Assembly: GCA_903813345.2 (NCBI GenBank)
Contig: CAIIXF020000011.1
Location: forward strand, 10,698,842 to 10,762,841
Source of the DNA: Owenia fusiformis
Lineage: Eukaryota > Annelida > Polychaeta > Sabellida > Oweniidae
Direction: 5' to 3'
Length of the DNA stretch: 64,000 nt
The notes beneath the pieces were generated by a model. That model was not told the origin of the DNA. It was given only the letters and a program-made list of their open reading frames with translations, and did not search any database. Position numbers and translations under genes: made by a program. Positions 24,201-39,200 of this stretch are shown here, one piece after another; the first letter of the stretch is position 1; each line of letters begins with the position of its first letter.

Positions 24201-27200
24201 AACATGCAATAAAAGATCCTAACAAGCATTCATAATTACCATGAATCCATTGTTTTATCCAGTGATCTGAATTCTCCATAAAAACATCATCTTCAGAAAC
24301 ATTCTTTGAACCCATGTCTTTCTTAAAAAATATCCATCATTGTTTTGAGATTTTTGTCAAAGTCAATATTGAAGTTTGATAATCCTTGATGTTGATCTAA
24401 TCCCAATGCTTTACTGTATAATCCACTATTAATCCCAGTGCACTAACACTCATGCAACTATATATCCATGTTTTTAAATAAATACATTAAAGTTTGATTC
24501 AAGTCCAACAATCACCCAAAGCTTGGGGAGCTTGTAAGATATTTGCCAAAAACTGTATTTAATCACAACAAAACTCCACATGAACTGTTCAACATTATTG
24601 GAGGATTGGTGAGCACCTCATGTGTATTGTACTATATTGATGTTACAGAAATGTTAATCTCCAAAATCAGTCTGATCTTAATCCTAATGATTTCTATGTA
24701 TATTCAACAGTTATATTGTAATTTAGAGGTTTCCAAATATACTATGTTCTGTATTTTTATATTCCTCTGATGTCCACAACAGAATGGAAGCAATGATTAT
24801 GTTTTTTAAATTCTAGAGCTGCATCTTTTGAAGTTTGTTCTGTGTTTCACTCTCAGGCTTCACCTGAAGACAACTTGGAAATAAAATGTTTCTTGCCTCA
24901 TGAATACTTTTTAATATCCTGTATTAAAACACATGGCATCCAGCGTTTATTTACAATTTACTCAGTCTGGATAACATACCTGTTCTATCTAACAAAATAA
25001 TGCATTTTCTGCTCTATTTTGCCTTAAAACAAAACTAAACCCTAGCTTTTTCCATGGGTAAGTTGTCTGTAAGTGAACTCTAGTCACATCCTAATAATTT
25101 GCCAACAGCTTTCAACTTCTATAATTATCAATTGTATTTTATCCCCATATGCAGCCAGTCTCCCATCTGCCAGTTCTAACCACATACTTACAATCTTGCG
25201 GAGAAATCCTGCGGGTGGCCATATATTAAAATGCAAAATAGAGCAAAAAATATTGTTTTTTACAATGATTAAAGCAAACAGGCATGTACATGTAGTGAAC
25301 ATATATATGAAGAAGGTTTTGATAGAAATGATGTATGGTAGGAATGAATGCTGGGTGAAGTGACTTTTACAGAGTCTAACAACAAACTGCTATATCTTAG
25401 AAAGTGAATGTTCAATAACAGAAAACTTATGGCTGATCTGAAATTGAAAACTCCAAGGAATCAATTGCAGTTGACACTTCTATGAGATTTTACTGTCTGT
25501 ATTCTATATGAACTATCCTTGACATTTTAAGTAAATCCAAACATAGTTGAAAAAGTATGTTTTCAGATGTTTTCATGTTGCTTCCCAAATTCGAACTCCC
25601 ATAAGAACTTAACATGACTACTTCTTCGAGGGAACATAAAGCTCTCATAGAAGCAAAGAAAGACCATTTGTATTTTTTGTAATCTAATTGATTTTATATA
25701 ATCTCCAAATCTCAGTTATTGCCCTATATTCTGATTAATGCCAAGTACATTGGCCTCATCCAAGGTTTTACCCTATGAGTCAAAATCAATTAAATCAGCC
25801 TAAATGTCTTCTAGAACCAAGCTAATGAGCTGCAACCTGCCTTTGTTTTCATATTAAATTAATTCTTTAAATTAGACAATTTAGTCAGTATAGTCCCTAA
25901 TAGGCCCTCTTACCCCCCCCCTTTGAGTCTTCTCTCTATATATCCTCATCATGCATATTCAGCAGCTGTTTCAATTAATTTTAAAGCAATAACACAGAGG
26001 ACTCATAAAATGACTCAACTGAATTCAGGAAATTACGAATCTGTAGATAATACAAATACCTAATATAGCAGAACAGGATGTTTTGGGGTATCATGTTTCG
26101 AAACTCAAAATTAAATGAAAATATTAGAAAAAAGAAAACATACATCAAGTTAATCAACTATAAAATTTCTCTTAATGCCAGGAAAACAGACTTTAGAGAG
26201 AAAGTTCAGAGAGAAACGGAGTGAACCACAAAATGATATTCAAGCCAGACTATGTTTTGACCACAGAGATCCCTATAACAGATCAGGGGGTTAATGCAAA
26301 ACAAATCCACTGGTATCATAACAATATAATGTAATGCTTGAAACATTTAGTAAAATGAATGTGTACAAACATAATGAACAGTATGCATATATGGATCCTT
26401 GATCCAAGGGTATTTCACTTCATTCCTAAATTGAAAAATAAATGAAGCCCTTTGCATGAAGGATGGCATATATGTATTGGGTGTATTGTTCATCACAGTC
26501 CATTCACAGCCGAGTAGAACAGTGTATTTAACAGTCTCTTAAATAAAAGAAGGAAATAATGAAATAATGTCAATATTTCCATTCAAACAGCATTACATCT
26601 CTTTGCATGAGAGAGTCATCATGTTGAATACCCAGGTTCTACAAAACATATTTACTTAATAGTGATGTCTGATGAGAATCCAATGTCAAAGAAGCATGTA
26701 AAAAATATCTGTAATTTCCCAGAACAACCTCTGGATCTTAATACCAGATACTTCCAAGCTTGGTTTAATTCCACATTTTTATGTGATCATTATACTCTCG
26801 ACTCCATGATTTTTATTTGTATTCCATATTTTCAAGTTCCGATTTCCAGCTTTGCCAAACTGTGAATATTGCACATTTTTCGGATGTTATTAGCCTATCT
26901 CCAATTTGTTTCTTCTCATAGTTGCTATGTTTACTAGCAGTAAGAATATTATGCCAGCTTACTTCACATACTCTACCTAGCAACTGTTAATCCTATCTGT
27001 CTCCCTTGCATCCATCCAATATAGTCAAGAAGTAGTCCAAAAACATTATAAATACCTTATTAATAATTGCCCCAGTTTTCTAATCCACATTTTGAACCTA
27101 TTGAGCTCTGTGTCTCCTTCATGTTCAAGTCATACACGAATCATTCATTATTTTCTAATCAATGGGCTTTCACCGAAACATGTAACTCTATGGCTCCTTT

Positions 27201-30200
27201 GTTTTTAAATAACTCAATATTTTCATTACAAATAATAGAGATGCAATTTCTCTGTGTGTTTCTCCCAGCTAGCATTGATTCTCTATTCTATTATACCAGA
27301 ACATTATTGTTGTTATTCACCATAGATGGAGTTATCACATTTCAGTTTTACAATAATAAAGAAGCTTGCGTTGAATCAATGTTCTCAGCTGTAATGTATT
27401 TTACTATAGTTACACTAAATTCTTGTTTCCCTGGTCCTCCTGTGGAGTTCCTTGCCCAACTCTAGACTTCCTTTCACTTTCTACTACCTAGCTTGTCTCT
27501 CCTTAACAGCCATTTCAAAAATGAAGCTATTTCAAGTTCCAAAACATGTTAAATTAAAAGCCTCGATGCTGCTAACCTAATATATCTGATAGCCTATATA
27601 TTCGCAATAAGAAAAATTCAGTGACACCAGAATTCAGAAACCTTTTCAAAATTGCAAATTCATTACTTAATTTGAGAAACACCAGCTTCAAAAAAGGTTC
27701 AAAACTGTAACATTAAAAGTATATAAAAAGCTAGCTACCATGCACTTGCTTCACACAAAAACATTATATGCTAGCTGTGTAAATACATGCCAGAGCCGGA
27801 TGAATTTGAGGACAAAGTAGAACTTGATATTGAATGTCTTCCAGAGGAAGAACTATAAGGTTTCATTCAGATTCCTATATTCATAATAACAATACCAGAT
27901 GTAGTAACAATATAGTCTAAATACACAATTTAGTCAATATATGCTCCTATAATCATATACAATGCGCGCAGAGTCTAGTTATAAACTACCCTCTGCCTAG
28001 TATTGACAGTTTAACAGCCCCGCCCCCATGACTGGTACCAGTGACAGCCTACTGGACTGACCTGTTCACAACCAATCAGTAAGCTGGATGGACATGCGCT
28101 AAATACGTCCTCATTAACTATATGCGATTACGTCAGAGGAAATGACCATATATAGAAAGTCGTCCGTATTTCAACGATGAATTCTGATTGGCTCGGTGAG
28201 ATCAGAGAGTGAAGATGAAGCTCTCTTTTAGGAAGGGTAGTTGAAAGAATGCTAAGGGTAATAATCATATTTCACAAGGCACCAGCCAAGTGCCATGGCA
28301 ATCCACATAAAGTCAATACAAAATGATAAATTGAATGAAATTGATCTAAACCAAAGACATTTTGAAAACTCAAAAATATAAAACTGCAGTAAAGTGATGT
28401 AGAAAACCTAATATGAGAAAAATATAATAAATAGTAAAACCAGTATATCTGAACACCTCTCTTATCCCAATATCACTCAATTTGAACACATTTTCTTGGT
28501 CCTAATTATGTTATCTTGTTATCTCCTACTGATTCAAATATGACGAAATCATGAAAGGAACACCTGCCAATTCAAACACTTCAGTTAAGTGTTTCAATTA
28601 GACAGGGTTTTACTGTATTAGCCCCAAGATTAAGCATATATCTAATCCTAAATCTAAAACTTCACATTCTCTGAAATTGTACCATCATGATATCCCATTC
28701 CTCATATATTATTCATCTTAATTAAATTAGTGTATACTGCAATTAGTAAATGATACAATTAAAATATTATTATATATCCCTATCAACACCAATTTAGAAG
28801 CCACAATGCCTATAAAAGGATATTTAGCTAACCATTATCATTATTCAACTCAATATAGTATACTATATGTAGAAAACCTGAGAAGATTTGTAAAAGGGGC
28901 AGTCAGCGGCTTAGAAAAAATGCTAAAAAACTTATAATTGTTTTGTGTTACCACTGGATATATTGTAAATATATTTTCCTTGCAAATTGATACCAGGTTT
29001 ATAAAGATAAAATCAAATTGCTCCCTCAAGAGACCCAACGATCTGAACCTAGACCAACATAGTTTCCTCATTGTTGCCCCTTAAACATACATTTGTCTGA
29101 GGTTTGCTGGTAAACCCAAACATCCCCGCACTGTCCCCTCACTTCAACCATATATTCAGTCCCCATATGATCCAGATCTTGAAGCTCATTAATCCCTTAA
29201 GTTGGTTGATCCTAGTAAGCTTCAGTCAAAAGTTTTAAATATTTAACGTATACATAAAAATATTGGGTGAGACTTGAGATAATGTATGCGGCGCCAGTCA
29301 AAATTGAAACTTCTGATTGGGTTCGAAGCCGAGATGCCCGAATATGTCCCAGCAAAAGCCGGAATTCACGTGATTTTTCACGAAGAAGGGGCGGAGTTTA
29401 AGCGAGATTCATTGAGACTTCTTCGTGTCAATCGGGTAGAGGTTCTATGTAAGCAGTCACGACACTTAGAGCATTTTCTCATTTAGGACACCCATGGAAA
29501 TTCTCCTTGTATTATTAATAAGATAAATGCTATACTGCTCATTTCTTAGTAATTTCTAAATAAATCATGCTGATGTGATGGCCCCAGAATTGTACTGATG
29601 TGATGCCAACTGAATTGTACTGATGTGATAGCCCCTGAATTGTACTAATGTGATGGCCCCTAAATTGTACTGACGGGATGACAACTGAATTTAATGTAAT
29701 GGCCCCTGAATTGTACTGATGTAATAGGCCCTGAACTGTACTGACAGGATGTCAACTGAATTTAATGTGATGGCCCCTGAATTGTACTGATGTAATAGGC
29801 CCTGAACTGTACTGCCGTGATTCCAACTGAATTGTGCTGATGTGATGGGCCCTGAATTGTACTGATGTGATGCCAACTGGATTGTACTGAATTGATGTCA
29901 ATCCTGAATACATAGACCACAAGAGATTTTCTGCACCCTCTTGATATCATTTTATTCCATATTGCATGATTTCAATAATTTCCTTTCAATCTTTTCAGAT
30001 ATTTCTATAAGGCCTCATTCTTGTTGCCATGGTAATTCATTAACAGCCAGACAGCTTAATGTAAAATGAAACAAATATTTTTCATTCATATTTCAACTAT
30101 TAACATGTACTATTTTGAAAATGTCTGTTTAGATGTACAACCTTGTGATTAGTGATATCTAAACATGATAACAGCAAAAATACACACTTGGGCGTAAGAT

Positions 30201-33200
30201 AGGGATTTCTAAATAGATTCAAACAAGTAGTTTGATTGAGAATCTGGATAAACATCCCTCTAGAATGTGTGTTTGACGTCATTATATTAGCCATTAAAGG
30301 TCTAACACCTAAGCCTCAATGTTCTTTATATAGTTCTCTATTAGCAATATGTTCAAGTTATAATATATCACAAGAATATATATACCATGTGAAATAATCC
30401 CAGAGAGCTGGTAATTAAAACTGTTATACCCACTACTAAAGACACTTGATCCCTGCATTCAGACACACCACAATACAACAAGATAAAAAATAGCAACAGA
30501 AAGCAATTAAAAAAATATAAACATGTTACATTAGCCTTTAATAAATCACTTATCTTTTATCTTACATTCAAATAACAAATTGTCAACTTTTGAAAGGTTA
30601 TTGTACAATAGCTGATGGCACTTGTTGATGAAAACAATAATAGAAGTTTTTCTCACAGGAATTTGACACCCTGATCCCTCTGAACCCACCTCCCTGAACT
30701 TAACTCTCTCAGACTGCCAACCTGTTATAACACATATTTAGAGATTTGAACTCAAAATCTGAAAATTTGAGCCTGTTTTTTAAAAATCTAGGATCGTTTT
30801 TTTCTATACAGGCCCATTTTCTCCAAAAATGAAGTCTATAATATAGATGTGGCCAAGCAGCAAATTTAGGGCCTAAAATCTCTTCTTTTAGCCTAACTTG
30901 GATCTACCAGTGATGATTAAGGTAGGCAGGGTTGGATGACTTTTGAACATTTGTGTGTGAGTATGGTAAGTCAGATTAGGATCTGAGAGGATTGAACTTT
31001 TAACTTTTTTTAGGAAAATAATAACTTCTGACAACCACAAAACAAAACAAATAAAATGAAAGAAATGTTTATACCATTTTTTCTTAGAAACCACTAAAAC
31101 AAAACAAGATGAAAATGCAAGCTATATTGATGGCACGCTTTGTATAAATGCCAAAACTTATCTCAAAATATATATCTGACATCAATGGCATTAATACCAT
31201 TAAGAGCTTTCCAAATTACCTTCAAAAGTCTTCATTTTACAATTATTTGACAAATCACCTGTGGTTTCTAGGTTGATTCCTGAGTGCAGATTTGCTGTGC
31301 CAAAAATTGGAGGAATATTTTTCTAAAACATCACAAGACACATGGAGTTCACTGTATTGATGTTTGTGTACTTAGAATCCCCCATACTCTATATAACAGA
31401 ATCTGAAAATAACTCAAGCTGGAAAGATGTATTGTCCAGTTTTCCAGAACTCTATTAGGATGGCCTTCATGGTTGTTGATTTTAGTGTTATTTTTATGTT
31501 GACTTGTTTAATTCCTAACTTATTGCATTATTTCTCACTTTATTTGGTGGAGTTAAGCTCTTCGTGTTTTCATCTAGGATTTCACATTGTGGTTACATGT
31601 TACTTATTTAGAATATGATCTCAATCCCATTCAGCTGCCAGGCACATCTCAGAACAATCATGTCAAAACCAAATGTTTAATACATTTGGACGTAGACAAC
31701 AAACAATTCCAGTGCATTTGGCCAGCTTTAGATGTTCTAATATGTTTTTTATTCATTTCTGATGGATTCAATTTGTAGAAAATTCAAGATCAATTACCAT
31801 GTCAGATTGAACCCTACTGGGTTTGTATACAAGCGAAGTGTGTATAAAATGACAGAAAGGCTATGTAGAATAGCATTAGGCTGAATGTAGTTTACATTAA
31901 AATAATGATCTGTCCAATGTTCCTTCTTTCTGTTGATGTCTGGAGGCCTGTGATCAGAAGATGTGAACTGCCTTATGTCTAGCATTTAATTTGGCCTGTT
32001 TTAGTATATTTTTTGCTACTTTGGCTCTTTTTCTATTAATATTGTGGTTTGGAATACATTGGCCTGGTCTGTTATTGTCACTCATATAGTCTTATATCGT
32101 TATTATCTTGTCACCATGTTCATTTTCATTCCTCAAAAAACAAATAGATGGCATATATGTGATGGCATTTGTATGATCCATTGTACTACTACTATAAAAA
32201 TGTATAAGGATACGATCTAGGTCACAGTGACCTAGTGTTCTGTCTTATAAATCATAATTTGCAAAATAAAAACCTTTCTCAAATCAAGAAGTCTCTGATT
32301 GTGAATGAAATGTTATAAAGAAATACATTAACTTTCAAGAATAAAGCGAAATATATACCAGCTTTATATTTTTACTTTTCATTTTTTGATGAGAGCTGGA
32401 GCTTCCAAGAATGCAGTTCCACCTGACCAGGCACCTTGGCAATCACTACACACAGACATGTGCAGGATGAAACAGAAGCTTCTATATCTCCATGGAAACG
32501 TAATGAGAAAATATCAAACATTTTGTCTCAGCAGCAGTGAGCACTAGGAAATACCTCCCCTTGTTGATTGCTGAATAAGAAATGGAAAATATTAGTCATA
32601 TCATTTCTGAGCAATTGGTTAATACATTATGATGTCATCAGAAGTCCCCAGAAGAATGGATTCAAAAGATACTTCTATGGTTAAGTGGTATTATTTGATG
32701 GGATTCATTCACACACTGGACTTGCTAACATTGTTAAAATGATTGCAAGATTTTACTCTTCTGGATGCTGCAGCCAAATTGCTACTTTAGCCAGTGGCAT
32801 CCATGCTTAAAATCTCTTCTGGTTATTCAAATTTTATATTATTTCCTCTAAAATTTGCAAATTTACCATGTCTTCTTACATTTTTATATAATGTGGCATT
32901 ATATATGCTTGTTTATTTTATTTGCAATTTTGACTTTTTGAAAATTTTGCATTTTAGATATTTTTAGCCAGGGTAGTGGTCACCCTATAGGAGTCCTAAC
33001 TGATCATTTTCAGACTTAATTAACATGTACACTTTCATTCCAACCTCCTATTGTACCACAACAGTAATTCATAATGAAAATAAAATGAGACACTTATGCA
33101 GATTAAATGTCAGCTAAATGATGGCACAAACAGCAAAATTGGGAGAAAGTCCAGGATCAAATTAAAAAAGATAAATGATGCATATATTCCAGAGTGACAT

Positions 33201-36200
33201 ATTTTAACCCTTTCTCTGCCAGTAACTCAAATAAGTGAAGAGGTTAAATCACTAGAGGGAGAATTGTAATTAGGCTAGCTATAAGTGAGTTAGTTTTCAT
33301 GAATATCAGATGGCTGTTTAACCTCCAAGTGACCAAACAATTAACACATACTCTTCAGCAGGCATCAATGGATAACAGCTTTTTGTATGTCATTTGCATA
33401 CTGTTCATACTAAAAATGAAGTAAATAAAGAAATGACATTATTTGAAACAATATATTATTGGCAATCTTAAGATCACTTTTAAATATCATGTACATGTCT
33501 AGGCCTAAATGTATCATATAAAAAAACCAATGCAAAATGTATTATAATATTGCCAATAATAACAAGTTCATATGCAAAATGTATTACCATTTGTTACAGA
33601 TGCCAAATGCCAAACTCCAACCAACAAATACCAGACACCAACCATCAGACACCGTCCACAAAAAGTTGGAGACTATAACAATATGTCACCACTTAAATTG
33701 TGGTGGTACATTGCATTGCGTTGGTTTAACATACGATACATTTAGACCTAGACAGTGCTATATCATGAGAGTGAAATATCATGACCAAGTGTAGTATAAT
33801 AGACTTACATTCTTCCTTGTTTTTCTCGAGACACCACAAGACCATATTAATTGGGAACTTTTGAGTATATTGTTTATCACAGCATGAATCTCCTTGATTA
33901 TCCATAGATCATATTTTAAGCCTCATAATATAACGTTTTCTCTCTTACATAATTCAATGTTTATATTACACTTGGAATTTTTCATTTGTAAGTAATATAT
34001 CCAGCACTTGTATCTTTTCACTCTTTGATTCCTTGTATTACTTCTTTGAAAGTGCAAGTTTTATGTTTTATTACATTTAAATTAGTGGTTTTATGTAAAG
34101 AATACATTTTATCTTTACATAATTGGCCAATTGTTTGGTATGCCGATAGTTTCTGAATTTCCGTTTTGCAAGAACATAGTTGATTGATGCACCAATATTT
34201 TACTACAATACAGAGAGCACAACGCTTCACTCATGTAATCTTCATATGTCCATCTTCTCTTTATAATTTAAATGACCATTCTGATGTCATTATACTTTGG
34301 TACAATTTAGAGTGTTGTCTACATTCCTGTGCACTTTATTCCTTCTTATTCATGTCTTTTCCAAATTATTTAGATCTTTAAATGATGGCCATGAAATTTA
34401 GCTGAGTTGATTCTCCCATGATGAGTGTAGTGTTGTTCTTGGTGATGATGTGAGACATGAGCACCAAGTGAAGAATCTTTGGTGTAATCTTGTGATAATA
34501 GAGTGGTAAAAGCTAGCAATGTTCTCTTGTTAGTAACTGACAGTTCTTCAAATCACCATTTTATTTTGCCACTAAATATCGCCATTTTTGCATATTGTAT
34601 CAGTGTCTTCATGTCATAAGATATAATAAAATTTAATATTATGACTATTTTGACTGATATCAAAATAAACTTAAAATTTCAAATATAACCATGAAGTACA
34701 AAGTTAATCTTATATGTTATCTTTCATATTCTCTTGTAATGTCTTTAGATATATTCCATCCACATTCACCTCTTTATATCAGTGCTGTCTTTGGGTTGTT
34801 ATATTTTATCTTCTCTCAGTTAATTCCATGTTCCAGTCTAGGAAATGCCATAAAGATATATCCATGGTGCATGTTAAAATTCTGCTTCTTCTTCATTTTC
34901 TAAAATATTTCCCAGTTGGGACGTTTTTCCAATACGCTGAATTACCTTCACATTAGACCTTCACAAGTACACAATATAAAATACCTCAACGTGAATTTGC
35001 TTGTAAATTGGAAATGGATCTTTGGTCAGATATTGGTGTTATCTAGGATTGAGGTTTTATTTCACAGGGGTATCTGAGAAGATAAATAAAAACAAAGGTT
35101 TTGTCTTGGAGGTATTCTACTAAAGCTAGGAATCCTTCTCTAGCAAAGCTTTTTCTAATGAACATCTCTAGAATTTGAATGCATCCCATCCTTTTCTGCT
35201 ATTTCTATACAATTAACATGTCTATATACTTATATTCTTGCTAATTTATTGAATTTACCCAGTTGTAAATTGAAGACATGGAAACCATGATGTGTTATTA
35301 AGTATTATTATTAAGTAAGTATGTTAGTTACTAAGGTAACTCAGGTAAAGATAAAGATGTCAGCCGGGTGGAACAGAAATATTTTGATGTGTTTTCCAGG
35401 TATGACCAAGATAACAAGTTACACAATCCATCTTAGGAAATCTGAGCATACATGTATTATAGACAACATAATTGCAAGTAGGTCATGCTAACCTCATTTA
35501 GAACAATCATCATTATTAACTGTAACTGCAACTCAAAGTAAAGATTGATTTTGACTTCTATCCCCTTTGCTTTCCTAGTTCATTTTAATCTTATCAAAAG
35601 AAACGGCTGCCTTTTAAATTTTCTTGTTTCAAATACAAGATCCCTTTATCTGACACAGATAAAATGTTTTGTTCTTTCCAAACCCTATTGGATTAACTCT
35701 TCAGTGCAATATTTCAACTTCACACTTTTCTCAATTTGTATTACATTGTAACTTAGAAGAATGATTGAATCTAACAAAGCATGGGATTTAATTAAACTTC
35801 TACATTTAATGTCTTGCAAAGCTTTAAGTACTAATACCATGGCCATCTATTTCATGTCATTTCTCTCTAAAATATGAATGAAATACATATTTTCTGGCAT
35901 TTCTATATAATTTTGAGTGTTGACTAAATGCTGATTAACTAATCCTTGCTAATTCCATTCAATCTCACTCTATTTCACATCTTAAGCATGACCTCTGGGA
36001 CAAACATCCAAGTTTTGATTCATTATTATGGTTATAATGCTTGGTTGCTTCCATCATGAGATGTTCAGAGAGATCATTGAATTATTGAGCCATCAATTCA
36101 ATTATCTGGTCAACAAATTGTGCACCACAATTCCTTAAGATCTTATGATATCTATATTTCTATAGTAGCTTTTATAGATCTATTATGGAATTTGGGAAAG

Positions 36201-39200
36201 GGGTAATGTTTAATTACAAAATTACATAAATGACATCAATTATTTTTGAATAGGATAGTATTGCAGAAAGTCTAAAGATTCTGATACCCCCCCTCCCCAT
36301 GAAGAGATGAGGAATATATAACATAATTGTAAAATGAATATTTCTCTCTGACTTACCCTACTATCACACCAAACTAGTTCTCACTACGTTCTCGAAAACG
36401 GGTTTCAACTGTGTACAAACGGATTGGACGTACTTAGAACCAGTTGGGGTCTATTTACAGACTTCATAGAACGTACTTGAACGGGTAGGTCTAGATTGAC
36501 ACCAAGCAAGTTGCCACTACGTTCTTCAAAACTGGTTTTAAACTGTGTGCGAACGGAATGAACGTAGCTACAATGTTCTACGGTCTGTTTACGAACTTCA
36601 TGGACTTTCTCGGATGGGGAATGTGATTTAGAATTTTGAATCAATTCAAAATTCGATGGCGACCATACAGTTCTGTAATCAGGTCATGATGACCTTCTAG
36701 ACTAATGGACGCATTATACGACGTTGCACACCGACGTGGTGCGACTTGAACGAACTGCGAATGAGATGGACGTATTGAAGACTGTTTATGAACGAAGTAG
36801 CTAATTATTTTAGACATATTTCCCGACCACAGCCAGATTGAGCCCATTTTACAACGTTTTCGTAGGACTGGCAAGAACGGGTAAGAACTAGTTTGGTGTG
36901 ATAGGGGGGTAAGGATCAAAAAATGTTCTGACCATACTTCATAAAGTCTCTAAACAGCAATGATGTGGTTACCTTGGCAACCATAAATGAAACTGCATTT
37001 TTGCATTCAGGATTAATAAGAAGATAAGATATACGATCGTATAGAGAGATGATTCAATTGTCATCTTGATTATTCTATCTATATCTGTTCTGAATGCTAG
37101 CAAGAATTGCTTATTAAGTGAAGTTCAATCAATATATCTATTACAATAGAGCCCTTTAGAATATATCAGTTAAGGTGGGCGAAGTGGGACAACATTGGGA
37201 CCTGCTGGCTAATGATAACTCATTACATTCAGCCTACCTAAACTTATGATAAAATTTGACAGAGGGCTGAAACATCACCCCAAGGAAATCATTCAAGGGA
37301 CCAGACATTATTAACCTTTCAAGCAAAATGTTCAAAACAAGGCATTAACATGACAAAATTTCACCACCACCTAGAAAATATAATCAATTTGAAAAATACT
37401 TTTTTGACCTTTTTAACCTAAATACCTTTTTACCAGTCAAATCTAAAGTCAGATTTGAATTTCTGAGAACTTGTAGGTTGATGATTTTGAAAAAAAAATA
37501 AACCAATTTCAAGCAAGTTGAAAAAATACCTTTTTGACCTTTTTTTTACCTTGAGAAGGTCATTGAATGTCAAATCTCAAATCTCTATAGTCAGATTTGA
37601 AATTTTGAGAACTCGTAGATGATTTTGAAGAAAAAATGTAATCAATTTGAAGCAAGTTGAAAAAAACCTTTTTGACTTTTTTTAATCTAAAGACCTTTTT
37701 GACCTTTTTTAACTTGAGAAGGTCACTGAAGGTCAAATCTCAAATCTAAAGTCAGATTTGAATTTCTGAGAAGTTGGTGCAAGTTGAGAAGGTCATTGAA
37801 GGTCAAATCTATAGTCAGATTTGAACTTCTGAGAACTCGTAGATGATTTTGAAAAAAATCAATTTGAAGCAAGTTGAAAAAAGACCTTTTTTAAACTTTT
37901 TTTGACCTACTAAATCAGCTTTGAACTTCTGATAACTTATAGATTATTTTGAAAAAAAAAATTGAAGTCAGTCTAAACAGTATTTGTTTTGTAATTGAAA
38001 CTTATAAGAATTTGTTACAGATGCCACCCGCCAATCGTAAACATTTTGTTGACCTTGAAAAGGTCAATGGAGCTCAAGTCTTAAATCTAAAGTCAGATTT
38101 GAACTTCTGAAAACTTGTAACATAAACTGTATTTGTTAAGTTATTGCATAACAAACAAAGTCTTGTGCTACTTTTTTAATTTCAAAACTGGTGTCCTATA
38201 TCTAATCCAAAAACAGAATTTAATGTTTAAGCTACATGAACAGATTTGCCAGAAAACACCAGAAACTTTAATGACACATCTATTGTACATTTAGATATAA
38301 AATGGTCCAGGCTTTAGCTTGTATTCGCGAATGCAACTAACGCCTGTCGGCTACGATTAACCTACTATGTTATGGGCAACGCATTTAAATATGAATAGTA
38401 CCTGCCACTATTCCATTCATATTTAAATGAGTTGGTCATAAAATAGAAGGTTAATCCGGTAGCCGCTAGACATAAGTTGCATTCGCGAATACAAGCAAAG
38501 TCAGATTGGTCTCAATATATTTTGATATGAATTGTTGAATATATAACAGTGAGTGGAATGGTTGGTGCATTTTATTAATGGCATCTATTGCAATTTCCTA
38601 GTATTTCAACCTCAATTACTTCTAGTTTAATTCCATTCCAGTTCTATCAAATTGTGCTTATGTCATCATACAGTAAAATTTAGTCGTCCTATCTACTTTT
38701 GAAATTAATATCAATAGTAGTTTCCGATCAATGTCAACAATTCTGAATTAGGAATTCTCTCAATTTTTTTATGTCATTACATTTATAAATGTGAAACTGA
38801 TTTTGTTCAAATTGAAATGCCAACAATGATGCAATTTATTGCTCTTGTGGGAAAGGTCAATCTGGAACAAATAGTAGTATATTCCCAATGGAAATAATGA
38901 CAATGTCAACACAACACTGCAGTGACTTCATGTTAGTCTCATCCATGTTGGAAAGCCCCTCCAATATTTCAATACTATTACACAAGGATCTCATCATCAA
39001 ACCTTAAAATTAGAGACAGAATAGAAAAGATTTGCTTGAGTTTAATTCAAATATCTAATGTTAGCTCTTGCATTTGGGATCACTACTTAAGTGATAAAAA
39101 GTGTGAAATGTATATTTTCAAGAACTAATAGTACTTCCCTAATGGTAGTTATACATGTGCAGTATGTGTTCACAAAAACAATGCACAAATAAATCAAACT

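Noticed and set aside
27067-27465. 132-codon plus frame in the long intron
   Set aside because: No recognisable motif, antisense to the host gene intron, and no splice context; most likely chance in low-stop composition.
29286-29486. 66-codon frame as a DEG/ENaC exon
   Set aside because: Similarity is limited to about a dozen residues, and no flanking splice sites or companion exons were found.
36405-36919. Two adjacent minus frames (79 and 92 codons)
   Set aside because: Contained in a TIR-bounded MITE; no transposase motif, and too short.
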